Below are positions 1-8,360 of a stretch of DNA of 64,000 nt, piece by piece. How positions within the stretch are numbered: the first letter of the stretch is position 1; the number at the start of each line of letters is the position of its first letter. The stretch covers positions 1,426,001-1,490,000 of the forward strand of contig CP065009.1 of NCBI GenBank assembly GCA_016699755.1, written 5' to 3'. The notes beneath the pieces are model-generated. The model was not told the DNA's origin and ran no database searches. It was given only the letters and a program-made list of their open reading frames with translations. The DNA is from Candidatus Peregrinibacteria bacterium. Lineage in GTDB: Bacteria > Patescibacteriota > Gracilibacteria > CAIRYL01 > GCA-016699755. Made by a program: the position numbers and the translations under genes.

Positions 1-1
1 T

Positions 2-307
2 ATTGCAGTGCTCCGTCTTTTAATGCCAACAGTAAATATTGCTACCGCTACTGCGCTCGAAGCCATTCATCCTCGTGGTAGAATTTACGCCCTACAAGCA
101 GGAGCAAACGTTTTTATGCCAAGTGTGACTCCCGTGGAATATCGCGGGCTTTACCTTCTCTATCAAAACAAACCTTGTGTGGATGAAAAAGCAGATCAGT
201 GTTCAGGGTGTTCGGTCGCAAAAGTGAAATCCGCAGGGCTTATTCCTGCTCTTGGAAAACGCGGAGACGCACAACATTTTTCTCAACGAAACCGTGGTAA
301 AACGTGA
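2..307 (+). CDS. hydE: [FeFe]-hydrogenase maturase HydE, C-terminal end (partial)
   Basis: This is the last ~100 residues of a protein whose start lies left of the window. The segment LRLLMPTVNIATATALEA, followed by GRIYALQAGANVFMPSVTP and an YRGLYLLYQNKPC-like stretch, matches the C-terminal part of the radical-SAM maturase HydE (biotin synthase-like TIM barrel). HydE acts in the cytoplasm with HydF and HydG to build the 2Fe subcluster of the [FeFe]-hydrogenase H-cluster. The next gene is hydF, which supports the call. The radical-SAM CxxxCxxC motif is off the window, so activity cannot be judged. The reading frame is open from base 2. Confidence 0.85.
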   Translation: MAVLRLLMPTVNIATATALEAIHPRGRIYALQAGANVFMPSVTPVEYRGLYLLYQNKPCVDEKADQCSGCSVAKVKSAGLIPALGKRGDAQHFSQRNRGKT

Positions 308-1565
308 AGAACGAAACATCATTGGTATTGTTGGCAGAACAAACGCCGGAAAATCGAGTTTGCTCAATCTTCTAAGTGGGCAAGAGCACTACGCTATTAC
401 CGATAGTACCCCCGGAACTACTGCCGATACAGTAACCACTATCATGGAAGTTCATGGGCTAGGACCATGTAAAATTTTAGATACCGCTGGAGTAGACGAA
501 TATTCTGAACTGGGTGAAAAAAAACGGAAAAAATCATACGAAGCATTAGAAGAAGCCGATCTTGTTCTAGTGGTTGTTGACGCAGGGCGCGCCCAAAAAG
601 ACGGAGTGAAAATTGAAAAAGAACTTATTGAGCACGCAAAAGAGCGCGGAAAGCAGGTGCTTCTCGTATGGAATACTTTTCAAAATAGCCAAGAAGCCTC
701 CCCAAAAACACAAGAAAAAGAACTCGGTGTTCCAGGAATTTTTCTCTCGGCAAACGATTTTTCAGAGCAGAGTCGGCTTGCCGATTTTTTGAAAGAGCAT
801 TTCGAGGTACCCAATCGAGACATCGACCTCCTTCCTAATCTTTCAGAAAAAGGAGTTGTGCTCCTTATTATTCCCATGGATGAAGAAACGCCAACACTTC
901 GACTTCTCCGTCCGCAAGACATGGCGATGGAACGGCTTCTCAGAAACTTCGTTACGCCAGTGCTTTTTCGACTTCATCTCGGCAAAGCACGTAGTGATAA
1001 TGCGAATGAGGTTCAAGAAGAACAAGCACGATTTTCAGGGCTCATTCAATTTCTGAAGAATGCCCCAGAAGGACTGCAGCTTATTATCACCGATAGCCAA
1101 GCATTTGATATTGTTGCAAAATGGGTTCCACAGGAAATTCCTCTTACTTCCTTTTCCGTTATGATGGCGCACTATATGGCGTGTGGAGAAATGGATTTCC
1201 TCCTCAAAAGCGTAAATGCCATGGACCTTTTGGAAGATGGCGATACAGTGCTTATCGCCGAATCATGTAACCACAATCGAAAATGTGACGATATTGGCAC
1301 CGTACAAATTCCGCGGATTATTAAAGAAAAAACTGGAAAAGACGTACAGTTCGAATTTGCATTTGGACGCACATTTCCCGAAGATCTTTCGTCGTACAAA
1401 ATGGTTATCCACTGTGGCTCGTGTATGACCGATCGGCAAAAGTTTTTTCGAAGAATTCGCATTGCCGAAGAACAAGGAATTCCTCTGACGAATTACGGAT
1501 TTTTTCTCGCCTACGCACAAAATCCCGAAACGCTTGTAAGAGTGACGAAGTTCTTTCTGAAGTAG
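252..1565 (+). CDS. hydF: [FeFe]-hydrogenase maturation GTPase HydF
   Basis: HydF is the GTPase scaffold that carries the 2Fe precursor and delivers it to the hydrogenase. The N-terminal G domain has the P-loop GRTNAGKS (about residue 28), PGTTADTV (G2) and DTAGVDE (G3). The C-terminal part holds the HydF cluster-binding pattern, CNH near ESCNHNRKC and a later HCGSC, which are the expected cysteine/histidine ligands. Length (437 aa) is normal. The start is uncertain: TTG at 252 gives the longest protein, GTG at 294 is an alternative, and neither has a Shine-Dalgarno site. Either start overlaps the end of hydE, so the two are translationally coupled. No hydrogenase structural gene is in the window. 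Confidence 0.92.
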   Translation: MENAETHNIFLNETVVKREERNIIGIVGRTNAGKSSLLNLLSGQEHYAITDSTPGTTADTVTTIMEVHGLGPCKILDTAGVDEYSELGEKKRKKSYEALEEADLVLVVVDAGRAQKDGVKIEKELIEHAKERGKQVLLVWNTFQNSQEASPKTQEKELGVPGIFLSANDFSEQSRLADFLKEHFEVPNRDIDLLPNLSEKGVVLLIIPMDEETPTLRLLRPQDMAMERLLRNFVTPVLFRLHLGKARSDNANEVQEEQARFSGLIQFLKNAPEGLQLIITDSQAFDIVAKWVPQEIPLTSFSVMMAHYMACGEMDFLLKSVNAMDLLEDGDTVLIAESCNHNRKCDDIGTVQIPRIIKEKTGKDVQFEFAFGRTFPEDLSSYKMVIHCGSCMTDRQKFFRRIRIAEEQGIPLTNYGFFLAYAQNPETLVRVTKFFLK

Positions 1566-1610
1566 ATCCTATTCTTGCACCCTTTCCGCTTTCCCTGCAT
1601 AATCTCTTTC

Positions 1611-1901
1611 GTGAATGAAGCAGAAAAAACAAGTGGCAAACTCAAAAAATTTCGGAAGAGAATTGATAAGGTTCTCATTGGTTTTGTGGTTGGTGGTGCG
1701 GTTGGTTCCATTTTGGGAATGACATTTTCCCCAAAATCGGGGAAAGAAACGCAAAAAATTCTTACGGATAAAAACCGAGAAACTTGGGAACGGATTTCGG
1801 ACATTTTAGAAGAGCAGAAAAAACAAAAAAAACAGGGTATTTGGCATATGCTTCACAATTTCTTTGTCAAAAAACGTAATGGAGGAGGTACGGAAGATTG
1901 A
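1611..1901 (+). CDS. YtxH-like single-span membrane protein
   Basis: A 96-residue protein with a basic N-terminal stretch, one hydrophobic segment (VLIGFVVGGAVGSILGM) and then SPKSGKETQK. This is the layout of the YtxH/gas-vesicle-like family: a Gly-rich membrane segment followed by a PKSGKETR-like motif and a charged, helical, Lys/Glu-rich tail. Its role is not known; family members are often stress-related envelope proteins. GTG at 1611 is chosen because it leaves a short N-terminus; an in-frame TTG at 1575 would add 12 residues that look like noise. The stop overlaps the start region of aroA, so the genes are probably co-transcribed. Confidence 0.65.
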   Translation: MNEAEKTSGKLKKFRKRIDKVLIGFVVGGAVGSILGMTFSPKSGKETQKILTDKNRETWERISDILEEQKKQKKQGIWHMLHNFFVKKRNGGGTED

Positions 1902-3165
1902 GCCGTTTTCTCACGGAGCATTTGGAACGGTTTATATTCCGGGGAGTAAATCGCTTACTAACCGTGCGCTTTTGCTGTGTGCATTGGCAGACGGAAAAAG
2001 TGAGCTCCATTTTCCGCTTCTTTCGGAAGATTCAGAACTTATGCGCGAAGCTCTGAGAAAAATCGGAATTGATATTCAGATTCAGAACGATGTGTGGGAA
2101 ATCCACGGAACCGGTGGAAAATTTGTTTCTGGAAATCATGAACTTTTTGTGGGAAATGCCGGAACTGTCGCTCGCTTTCTTTCTGCCGCTATGGGACTTA
2201 ATAGTGGAACCGTTCGCATTTCTGGAAAACCGCGTATGCACGAACGCCCGCTTAAGGATTTGCTAGATGCGCTCAAAGATATTGGGGTGGATATTATTTC
2301 AGAAAATGAGAATGGTTGTCTTCCGGTTATTATTTCTGGAGCGGGAAAAATTGCAGGAGGAACAGCAGGAATTTCTGGAGACACCTCGAGTCAATTTCTT
2401 TCGGCGCTCCTTCTTGTTGGCGCAAAAACAGAAATGGGCATTCGCATTCAGGTTCGTCCGCCACTTGTTTCTCGTCCATATCTCAGCATGACCATCGCGC
2501 TTCTTCAGCAGTTTGGCGTAAAAGTAATATCACATTCAGGATTTGAGTTTTCCGTGGAACCGCAAAATATTCAACCCATTTCTCTTGATATCGAGGGAGA
2601 TGCGAGTTCTGCGGCACATGTTTTTTCCCTTGCTGTTGCCGCTGGAGGAAATGTGACGATTTCAAATTTTCCGTATCCGAGTTTGCAGGGAGATGCCAGA
2701 TTTTTGGATATTTTGGAGAAATTTGGCGCGAAAGTAGAACGAACTTTATCGGGTGTTACGGTCAAGAGAATTGAGGAACTCAGGCCTCTTGGAGAAATAG
2801 ACATGGAAGATATGCCAGATGTTGCGCTTGCAGCGGCAACCTTGGCACCACTTGCTCAAGGAAAAACAAAGATCACCGGACTCTCCACACTCCGCAAAAA
2901 AGAGTGTGACCGCCTAGAAGCACTTCGACTGAATTTAGAGAAAATGAATGTTGCGGTACAAACATCAGAAGATAGCATTACCATTGTGGGAAATCCCAAA
3001 ACAATGATTGGAGCGAAAATCGAAACCTTCGACGATCATCGCATTGCCATGAGTTTTTCGGCTCTTGGAACGCGTATTTCAGGCATGACAATTTGTGATC
3101 CGAAATGTGTTGGAAAAACATTTCCCGAGTTTTGGAATGTTTTTGAGTCATTGCGAGCAACATGA
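1879..3165 (+). CDS. aroA: 3-phosphoshikimate 1-carboxyvinyltransferase (EPSP synthase)
   Basis: It catalyses the transfer of enolpyruvyl from PEP to shikimate-3-phosphate, the sixth step of the shikimate pathway. Family motifs are clear: PGSKSLTNRALLL near the N-terminus, GNAGTVARFLSA, RPPLVSRPYLSMT, STLRKKECDRLEALR and FDDHRIAMSFSA near the C-terminus. Length is normal. The start is debatable. ATG at 1879 is the first ATG, but GGAGGAGGT at 1881-1889 lies exactly 7 nt before an ATT at 1897. Starting there would begin the protein at EPFSHGAFG, about 14 residues before PGSKS, as in homologues. The stop overlaps the aroK start by 4 bp (ATGA). Confidence 0.95.
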   Translation: MEEVRKIEPFSHGAFGTVYIPGSKSLTNRALLLCALADGKSELHFPLLSEDSELMREALRKIGIDIQIQNDVWEIHGTGGKFVSGNHELFVGNAGTVARFLSAAMGLNSGTVRISGKPRMHERPLKDLLDALKDIGVDIISENENGCLPVIISGAGKIAGGTAGISGDTSSQFLSALLLVGAKTEMGIRIQVRPPLVSRPYLSMTIALLQQFGVKVISHSGFEFSVEPQNIQPISLDIEGDASSAAHVFSLAVAAGGNVTISNFPYPSLQGDARFLDILEKFGAKVERTLSGVTVKRIEELRPLGEIDMEDMPDVALAAATLAPLAQGKTKITGLSTLRKKECDRLEALRLNLEKMNVAVQTSEDSITIVGNPKTMIGAKIETFDDHRIAMSFSALGTRISGMTICDPKCVGKTFPEFWNVFESLRAT

Positions 3166-3707
3166 GAAATACTGTTCTTATTGGGATGCGTGGCTGTGGA
3201 AAATCATCCTTGGGAAAAGTTCTCGCCAAAAAACAAGGGCGACCCTTTATTGACACCGATATTCTTATTGAAAAGGCTTCTGGAAAAAGTATCTCTCAAA
3301 TAGTATCAGAAAGTGGCTGGGAGGCATTTCGAGATCTTGAAACTACTGTGTGCAAAAAAGTCGGAGAAAAAGAAGGAGCAGTTATTGCGGTTGGTGGCGG
3401 AGCAATTTTACGAGAAGAAAATGTTGTCGCCCTCAAGAAAAACGGAGTCCTTGTGTTTTTGAACGTTCCGCTTTCGATTCTCGAATATCGCATTCGAAAT
3501 GGAAAAAAAGGGCATCGTCCAAGTCTTACTGGAAAAAATATTGCAGAAGAACTTCGAGAAATTTGGGAAGCAAGGAAACAGTATTACCATGAATCTGCGA
3601 ACATTACTTTTTCTGTTTGCGAGGGGGGAGGAAGTGTTTCTCGGCAAGTAAGAGAACTTTTGACACTCCTGCAATCTTTTGAAAGCATTTGTAAAGAATC
3701 TTTTTAA
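3162..3707 (+). CDS. aroK: Shikimate kinase
   Basis: It phosphorylates shikimate with ATP, the fifth step of the shikimate pathway and the one just before AroA. The 181-residue protein has the P-loop GMRGCGKSS at residues 7-15, the substrate-binding DTD in FIDTDILIE, FRDLE and the GGG of AVGGGAIL. An R-containing lid region follows (NGKKGHRPSL). The ATGA overlap with aroA shows tight translational coupling. The last residues run right up to the cysK start, with one base between the stop and the next ATG. Normal length, no oddities. Confidence 0.95.
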   Translation: MRNTVLIGMRGCGKSSLGKVLAKKQGRPFIDTDILIEKASGKSISQIVSESGWEAFRDLETTVCKKVGEKEGAVIAVGGGAILREENVVALKKNGVLVFLNVPLSILEYRIRNGKKGHRPSLTGKNIAEELREIWEARKQYYHESANITFSVCEGGGSVSRQVRELLTLLQSFESICKESF

Positions 3708-3708
3708 T

Positions 3709-4611
3709 ATGCTTCTCTCTTGTGCCACCGACAGTATTGGGAATACGCCACTCATCAGGCTTTCTCGCTTTTTTCCCCAAGGGAATATTTTGGGGAAACT
3801 CGAATCGCAAAATCCTGGTGGATCCATAAAAGATCGCATTGCTCTCGCTATGATTATAGATGCTGAAGAGCGTGGTATTTTGTTGCCCGGTGGAACAGTA
3901 GTGGAGCCGACAAGTGGAAACACTGGAATAGGACTTGCGTTCGTATGTGCCACGCGCGGATACAAATGCATTCTCACTATGCCTGAAAGTATGAGTATGG
4001 AAAGAAGAAAGATGACGAATTTTTTTGGAGCGCAACTCATCATCACTCCTGCAGAAGAAGGTATGCGAGGTGCCATTTTAAAAGCAGAAGAAATTGCACA
4101 AGAAAAAGATGTTTTCTATCCAAACCAATTCAGAAACCCAATAAATCCAAAAATTCATGAGAAAACCACTGGTTCAGAGATTTGGAAGGATACCAAGGGA
4201 AAGGTGGACATTTTTGTGGCAGGAGTTGGAACGGGAGGAACGATTACTGGGGTGGGGAGATTTCTTCAAAAACAGAATCCAGATATACAACTTATTGCAG
4301 TGGAACCAGAAAAAAGCCCGGTGCTTTCGGGTGGTGATTCAGGGGGTCATGGTATTCAGGGAATCGGTGCAGGGTTTGTGCCGAAGATTCTCGATATATC
4401 TCTGCTTTTTGCAATAGAAACTATTTCTGAAGAAGAAGCGATTGCCACCTCACAAGAACTCGCCAAAAAAGAAGGGTTTTGTGTTGGCATTTCCACAGGA
4501 GCAAATGTTGCCATTGCAAAAAAATATGCTGAAGAAAATCCAGAAAAAACAGTTGTGACCATACTCTGCGATACCGGCGAGCGCTATCTTTCCACTGAAC
4601 TTTTTGGATGA
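3709..4611 (+). CDS. cysK: Cysteine synthase A (O-acetylserine sulfhydrylase)
   Basis: A PLP enzyme that makes L-cysteine from O-acetylserine and sulfide. IGNTPLIRL opens the protein, PGGSIKDRIAL carries the Schiff-base lysine (residue 41), TSGNTGIGLAF contacts the substrate carboxylate, and GVGTGGTITG binds the PLP phosphate. The C-terminal GISTGANVA is also typical. 300 residues, normal length. ATG 3709 is chosen over the TTG at 3679 because it sits one base after the aroK stop and gives the standard CysK N-terminus. The next gene encodes the partner serine acetyltransferase, so both steps of cysteine synthesis are together. Confidence 0.95.
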   Translation: MLLSCATDSIGNTPLIRLSRFFPQGNILGKLESQNPGGSIKDRIALAMIIDAEERGILLPGGTVVEPTSGNTGIGLAFVCATRGYKCILTMPESMSMERRKMTNFFGAQLIITPAEEGMRGAILKAEEIAQEKDVFYPNQFRNPINPKIHEKTTGSEIWKDTKGKVDIFVAGVGTGGTITGVGRFLQKQNPDIQLIAVEPEKSPVLSGGDSGGHGIQGIGAGFVPKILDISLLFAIETISEEEAIATSQELAKKEGFCVGISTGANVAIAKKYAEENPEKTVVTILCDTGERYLSTELFG

Positions 4612-4656
4612 TAGAGCAAAAAACTTCATTCTCTTCTCTGCTATTGTTTTTCTAAA

Positions 4657-5310
4657 ATGAAACTTCCCTTTTTCGTTCGCCAACTCTTCTTTTTTCCGCA
4701 AGATTTTGTCGCAGGGTTTCGAAATGATCCCGCGCTTCGCGGAAAATGGTTTGGCGTACTCGAACTGCTTACTTATCCTGGCATTTGGGCGGTGCTGTTC
4801 CATCGCATTGCTCACCTTTTGTTTGCCATTCGCATTCCACTTTTTCCAAGAATTCTTTCGCAGATTTCTCGATTTTTAACGGGAATCGAAATTCATCCGG
4901 GCGCAAAAATTGGTTCGGGATTTTTTATCGATCACGGTATGGGCGTTGTAATTGGGGAAACCGCGGAAATTGGAAACAATGTCCTCATGTACCACGAGGT
5001 TACGCTTGGTGGAACAACGCTCAGTCCCGGAAAGCGACATCCAACTGTAGAAGACGAGGTGCTTATTGGTGCTGGCGCAAAAATATTTGGACCCGTTATC
5101 ATAGGGAAGCGCTCACAAATTGGCGGAGGTTCAGTCGTTGTGAGTGATGTTCCGGCACATTCTGTTGTGGTCGGAAATCCAGGGCATATCATTCGACAAA
5201 ACGGAAAACGAACAGCACCGGTGAAAACAGTAGATCAAACCGGACTTCCCGATCCTATTCGGGAACGAATTGAAAAGCTGGAAAGTTCGGTGTTTTCTGG
5301 AAAAAAATAG
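4657..5310 (+). CDS. cysE: Serine O-acetyltransferase
   Basis: It acetylates L-serine with acetyl-CoA to give O-acetylserine, the substrate of the CysK encoded just upstream. The 217-residue protein has an N-terminal helical part and then a left-handed beta-helix of hexapeptide repeats: GIEIHPGAKIGSGFFIDHG, VVIGETAEIGNN, VTLGGTT and VLIGAGAKIFGPV are the classic CysE signature, and the DHG holds the catalytic His/Asp pair. It is of the short (EpsC-like) type. The C-terminal tail is divergent and rich in charge. The gene is 45 bp after cysK and probably in the same operon. Confidence 0.94.
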   Translation: MKLPFFVRQLFFFPQDFVAGFRNDPALRGKWFGVLELLTYPGIWAVLFHRIAHLLFAIRIPLFPRILSQISRFLTGIEIHPGAKIGSGFFIDHGMGVVIGETAEIGNNVLMYHEVTLGGTTLSPGKRHPTVEDEVLIGAGAKIFGPVIIGKRSQIGGGSVVVSDVPAHSVVVGNPGHIIRQNGKRTAPVKTVDQTGLPDPIRERIEKLESSVFSGKK

Positions 5311-5374
5311 AGATATTTCCTTCATCTCCTTTACGAAAAGAAAAATTTGGAAAGAGTTCCTCTTAAAAAATGTA

Positions 5375-5402
5375 TTGACAAATATTTTTTTAAAAATAAA
5401 AT
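5375..5402 (+). promoter_or_regulatory. Sigma70-type promoter for the Tat/transglycosylase gene
   Basis: A perfect -35 box TTGACA (5375-5380) is followed by a 16-bp AT-rich spacer and a -10 box TAAAAT (5397-5402). Transcription would begin near 5409 and leave a leader of only about 14 nt before the ATG at 5423, with no Shine-Dalgarno site. This is the closest match to the consensus that I noticed in the window. Confidence 0.7.
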
Positions 5403-5422
5403 ACTCAGCTTTTTATTTTCTT

Positions 5423-6952
5423 ATGAAAAATACGTGTGAATCACCAAGCAGAAGAAACTTTTTGGGAACAATCGTAAAAGGAGCAGCAGCTCTTACTATT
5501 GGTGGGGCTGTCCAAGAAGGCGTTAAAGAAATTCTTTCGAAATCACCAGAAAATCCCCCTGAACAAGAATCTCCGTATTATACGAAAAGAATAAAAGAAG
5601 CATTGAACGAACAACACCGGCGACATTTTGAAACAGTACAAAATGGGAATGCTCACGAACCATATATTCTGGGGTCAAAAACTTCTCGCCTTGAATATGT
5701 GATACAAACAGCCAAAGACTCGCCCCTTCCTCCCTACTTTAAAAAAATACTTCCCTTTATTCCATTCCAAGAGTCGAGCTACAGTCTCACAGCAGAAAGT
5801 GGAAGTGGAGCAGTTGGAGTATTCCAATTTACACCCGAAACAGCAGAAGAATATAGATTAGAAGATCCAACTGACATAACACAAGCAACTCCTGCAGCAA
5901 TTTCCTACCTCCAAGAAAAATTACGAATACTTAAATCAAATTCAGATTATCAGACATTGCAATTAGGATACGGTCTTGATGATGAAGAGTTACTTTATCC
6001 AGCGACACTCCTTTCCTACAATGCCGGAATAGAACATATAAAAAGAGCGTTCGCTATTATAGCACGAAATCGGAATGAAAAAACTACTGTTGATCGATAT
6101 AGACAATCGGGAAAATTTGGAATTTTTTGCTATATCACCGACGAATATCGAAAACGATACCAAGAGCTCCAAGCAGGACTTTCGTCAAACCATAGAGGTA
6201 CAGTGCTTTCGAGTGATATTCAAAATGATGATGAATACGGAAAATTATTTTCTTCTGGGAATTTTCTGGGAAAACATGGAGAGCACTATGTTTACAAAAT
6301 AGAAGCCTTCGCCAAAAGATATGGAATTGATATTCATGAAAATACACACGAACTGAGCGATGGAATTTTCACCGGTATTAGTGCCATGAGTATGCTCGCT
6401 CTTTTAAGACTCAAAGACGTCATTTTGAGCAGAAGGGAATTATTGCAAACACTTCTTCGTGGAGGTCCTGCTATAGGAATAGCAGGACTCGGAGGATATT
6501 TGAATCGTAAAACAAACTTCGTTCCAGAAATGGCAAGTATTGCTAAAAATATTTCTCGTTGGACAGAGAGTGCCATCGACAATGCGGATGCTGCCGAAGA
6601 AACTCAAGATGTTTTTCCAAAAAATGTAGTAGAAACCGTGCGGAAACGTGCTATTACTATTGCACGACCAGATGACAAAAGTACCATCGAAAGTATTGGT
6701 CTTGAAATTCGAAAAAAAAACTATCCCTACCAACAATATATGGGAGATGCTGCACACCAACTTTTAAATGAAGCTGGCGATCTTATTTATAGAGATATTG
6801 CAGTATATTTTTATAAAAATGCTCTTTCGTTGGCAGAAGGACAGCAAAACGGAACCTATCCACCTCCGCCGGAAGAAAAAGGAGGAAGAGCAAAAATAGC
6901 ACAGCGGATTTTCTATTGTAAAAGAGCACTCTCAGGTATTACTAGAGAGTAA
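5423..6952 (+). CDS. Tat-exported lytic transglycosylase-like (SLT) protein
   Basis: A 509-residue protein. The N-terminus SPSRRNFLGTIVKG followed by a weakly hydrophobic Ala/Gly stretch is a twin-arginine (Tat) signal (RRxFLG). The next ~150 residues look like a soluble lytic transglycosylase domain: IPFQESSY contains the probable catalytic Glu, SGAVGVFQFTPETA corresponds to the conserved GLMQxMPxTA motif, and LLSYNAGIEHIKRA to the AYNAG motif. It would cleave peptidoglycan glycan strands outside the membrane. The remaining ~270 residues resemble nothing I know; a weakly hydrophobic Gly-rich segment occurs near the middle. ATG 5423 is chosen because it sits just after a strong promoter and opens the Tat signal. 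Confidence 0.8.
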   Translation: MKNTCESPSRRNFLGTIVKGAAALTIGGAVQEGVKEILSKSPENPPEQESPYYTKRIKEALNEQHRRHFETVQNGNAHEPYILGSKTSRLEYVIQTAKDSPLPPYFKKILPFIPFQESSYSLTAESGSGAVGVFQFTPETAEEYRLEDPTDITQATPAAISYLQEKLRILKSNSDYQTLQLGYGLDDEELLYPATLLSYNAGIEHIKRAFAIIARNRNEKTTVDRYRQSGKFGIFCYITDEYRKRYQELQAGLSSNHRGTVLSSDIQNDDEYGKLFSSGNFLGKHGEHYVYKIEAFAKRYGIDIHENTHELSDGIFTGISAMSMLALLRLKDVILSRRELLQTLLRGGPAIGIAGLGGYLNRKTNFVPEMASIAKNISRWTESAIDNADAAEETQDVFPKNVVETVRKRAITIARPDDKSTIESIGLEIRKKNYPYQQYMGDAAHQLLNEAGDLIYRDIAVYFYKNALSLAEGQQNGTYPPPPEEKGGRAKIAQRIFYCKRALSGITRE

Positions 6953-6955
6953 AAA

Positions 6956-8281
6956 TTACTCAGTGCTTACAGTGACAGTCGCTCTTTCGAGTCCATCAAA
7001 AAAGAGAGTTTCCACGTGTTCCAAATTTTCAGAAGGACGAATATCTCGTTCATACTCAAGAGTTACCGATGAGTCTGGAGCAATATTTTCGAGTTTTGCC
7101 ATTTCTGTATCGGGAGAAATTTCACACGTTGATTCTGGTTCGCATGCAATGCGAGCAGACTTCCATTCAGAGGAAGTATTATTATCCTGAACATCCAGAA
7201 GAACTTCTCCACTGAGTATCTCTTCGCTTGTGTTTTGGATTTCAACACGAAAAGTGATGGGCGTAAAAATATCGAGATACACAATTCCTGCGGGAATAGA
7301 GAGCTTTTCCGCAAAGGTTTCCCGATCTTCTGAGGCGGAGAATTGAAACGAAATTTCATCAATATTTTCGGTATTTGGACTATATTCTTCATCAGAAGGT
7401 TCTGTAGTTGGTAAAAGCGTAATTTCTACTTTTTGCCATTCTGCTTCTCCATCGAGTTGTACTTGTTCCGTGTACAATGTTTCCTCCGAAACGGGACTCA
7501 TATCTCGTTCGTAATCGATAAATGCTTCGCCTCCGGGAGGAATACCTTTTAAAACAACACTTCCTTTGGAAGGCGTTCCCGTGCATGATTCTGCTCCTTC
7601 ACACCACACTTCTTCGTTTTTTGGTACTCCGGCTCTATCTTGCGTGTCGGAGAGAAAAAGAATTTTTGCATCTCCCGAAACTGAACCAGAGTTTTTAACC
7701 GTCACCCGAAAATATGCCGGAGTAAATACGCTTAAATACGAATCTTCTGGGCTTAAAGAAGCAGATTTGGTGAACGTTTCTCCGTCATTCGATGTTTCAA
7801 CCAAAAGAGAGATTTTTGCTTCTTCTTTCGACTGACATACGCCGTTCTCACTTGTTTCACACTCATAAAATGTCACCCACGGAATTTCTTCTACGCAGTA
7901 AAATTCAATAATTCCTTTTTCACCATTGAGTGAATAATTTCGGTCAGAGAAAGTATGTTGTCGTTGATCGCCTTTATTCGAAACATATTGCACCGAAATA
8001 GCACCTCGTTCGTATGGGCGATTTCCCCCATCATTTTCTGCACACGAAATCCAGTCGATATTGTGCATAGAGCCAGAAATTGAGGCAAAAAGTGATCGGC
8101 GCCAATCTTCTCCTTCAAAAAGGTCTTTTAAGAGTGCCTGACGAACAATCTCTTCTGGCGATTCCTCCCAATCATAAAAAAATGGAAGAGCGGCATTCAC
8201 TCCTCCCAATAGGAGAAAACCTCCCAAGAAAATAAACAGATTTCTCTTCTGAAAAAGAGAGGAAAAAAAACGAAGTTTCAT
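6956..8281 (-). CDS. Membrane-anchored surface protein with two CARDB/DUF11-like repeats
   Basis: 441 residues. An N-terminal hydrophobic segment (LFIFLGGFLLLGGVNAALPFF) acts as signal or anchor; the rest is extracytoplasmic. Two copies of a ~110-residue beta-rich module follow, each with SNDGETF/SEDRETF, then VFTPAYFRVTVKNSG or IFTPITFRVEIQNTS, then a Cys pair, then an IPPGGEAFIDYERD / IAPDSSVTLEYERD line. This is the pattern of CARDB or DUF11-like adhesion modules. Cysteines occur in pairs, which suggests disulfides outside the cell. Function is unknown; a structural or adhesive surface role is an inference. It is convergent with the transglycosylase gene, with only 3 bp between the stops. 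Confidence 0.6.
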   Translation of the reverse strand: MKLRFFSSLFQKRNLFIFLGGFLLLGGVNAALPFFYDWEESPEEIVRQALLKDLFEGEDWRRSLFASISGSMHNIDWISCAENDGGNRPYERGAISVQYVSNKGDQRQHTFSDRNYSLNGEKGIIEFYCVEEIPWVTFYECETSENGVCQSKEEAKISLLVETSNDGETFTKSASLSPEDSYLSVFTPAYFRVTVKNSGSVSGDAKILFLSDTQDRAGVPKNEEVWCEGAESCTGTPSKGSVVLKGIPPGGEAFIDYERDMSPVSEETLYTEQVQLDGEAEWQKVEITLLPTTEPSDEEYSPNTENIDEISFQFSASEDRETFAEKLSIPAGIVYLDIFTPITFRVEIQNTSEEILSGEVLLDVQDNNTSSEWKSARIACEPESTCEISPDTEMAKLENIAPDSSVTLEYERDIRPSENLEHVETLFFDGLERATVTVSTE

Positions 8282-8360
8282 TTATTTTTAATATTTTCCT
8301 TTCATGGTACCATAATGTCAAAAAGTATTCAACGAAAACATCTTCCTTCTTCTCTTCGCA

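Noticed and set aside
3408..4076. Long minus-strand open frame across aroK and cysK
   Set aside because: It is a shadow of two well-identified genes on the plus strand.
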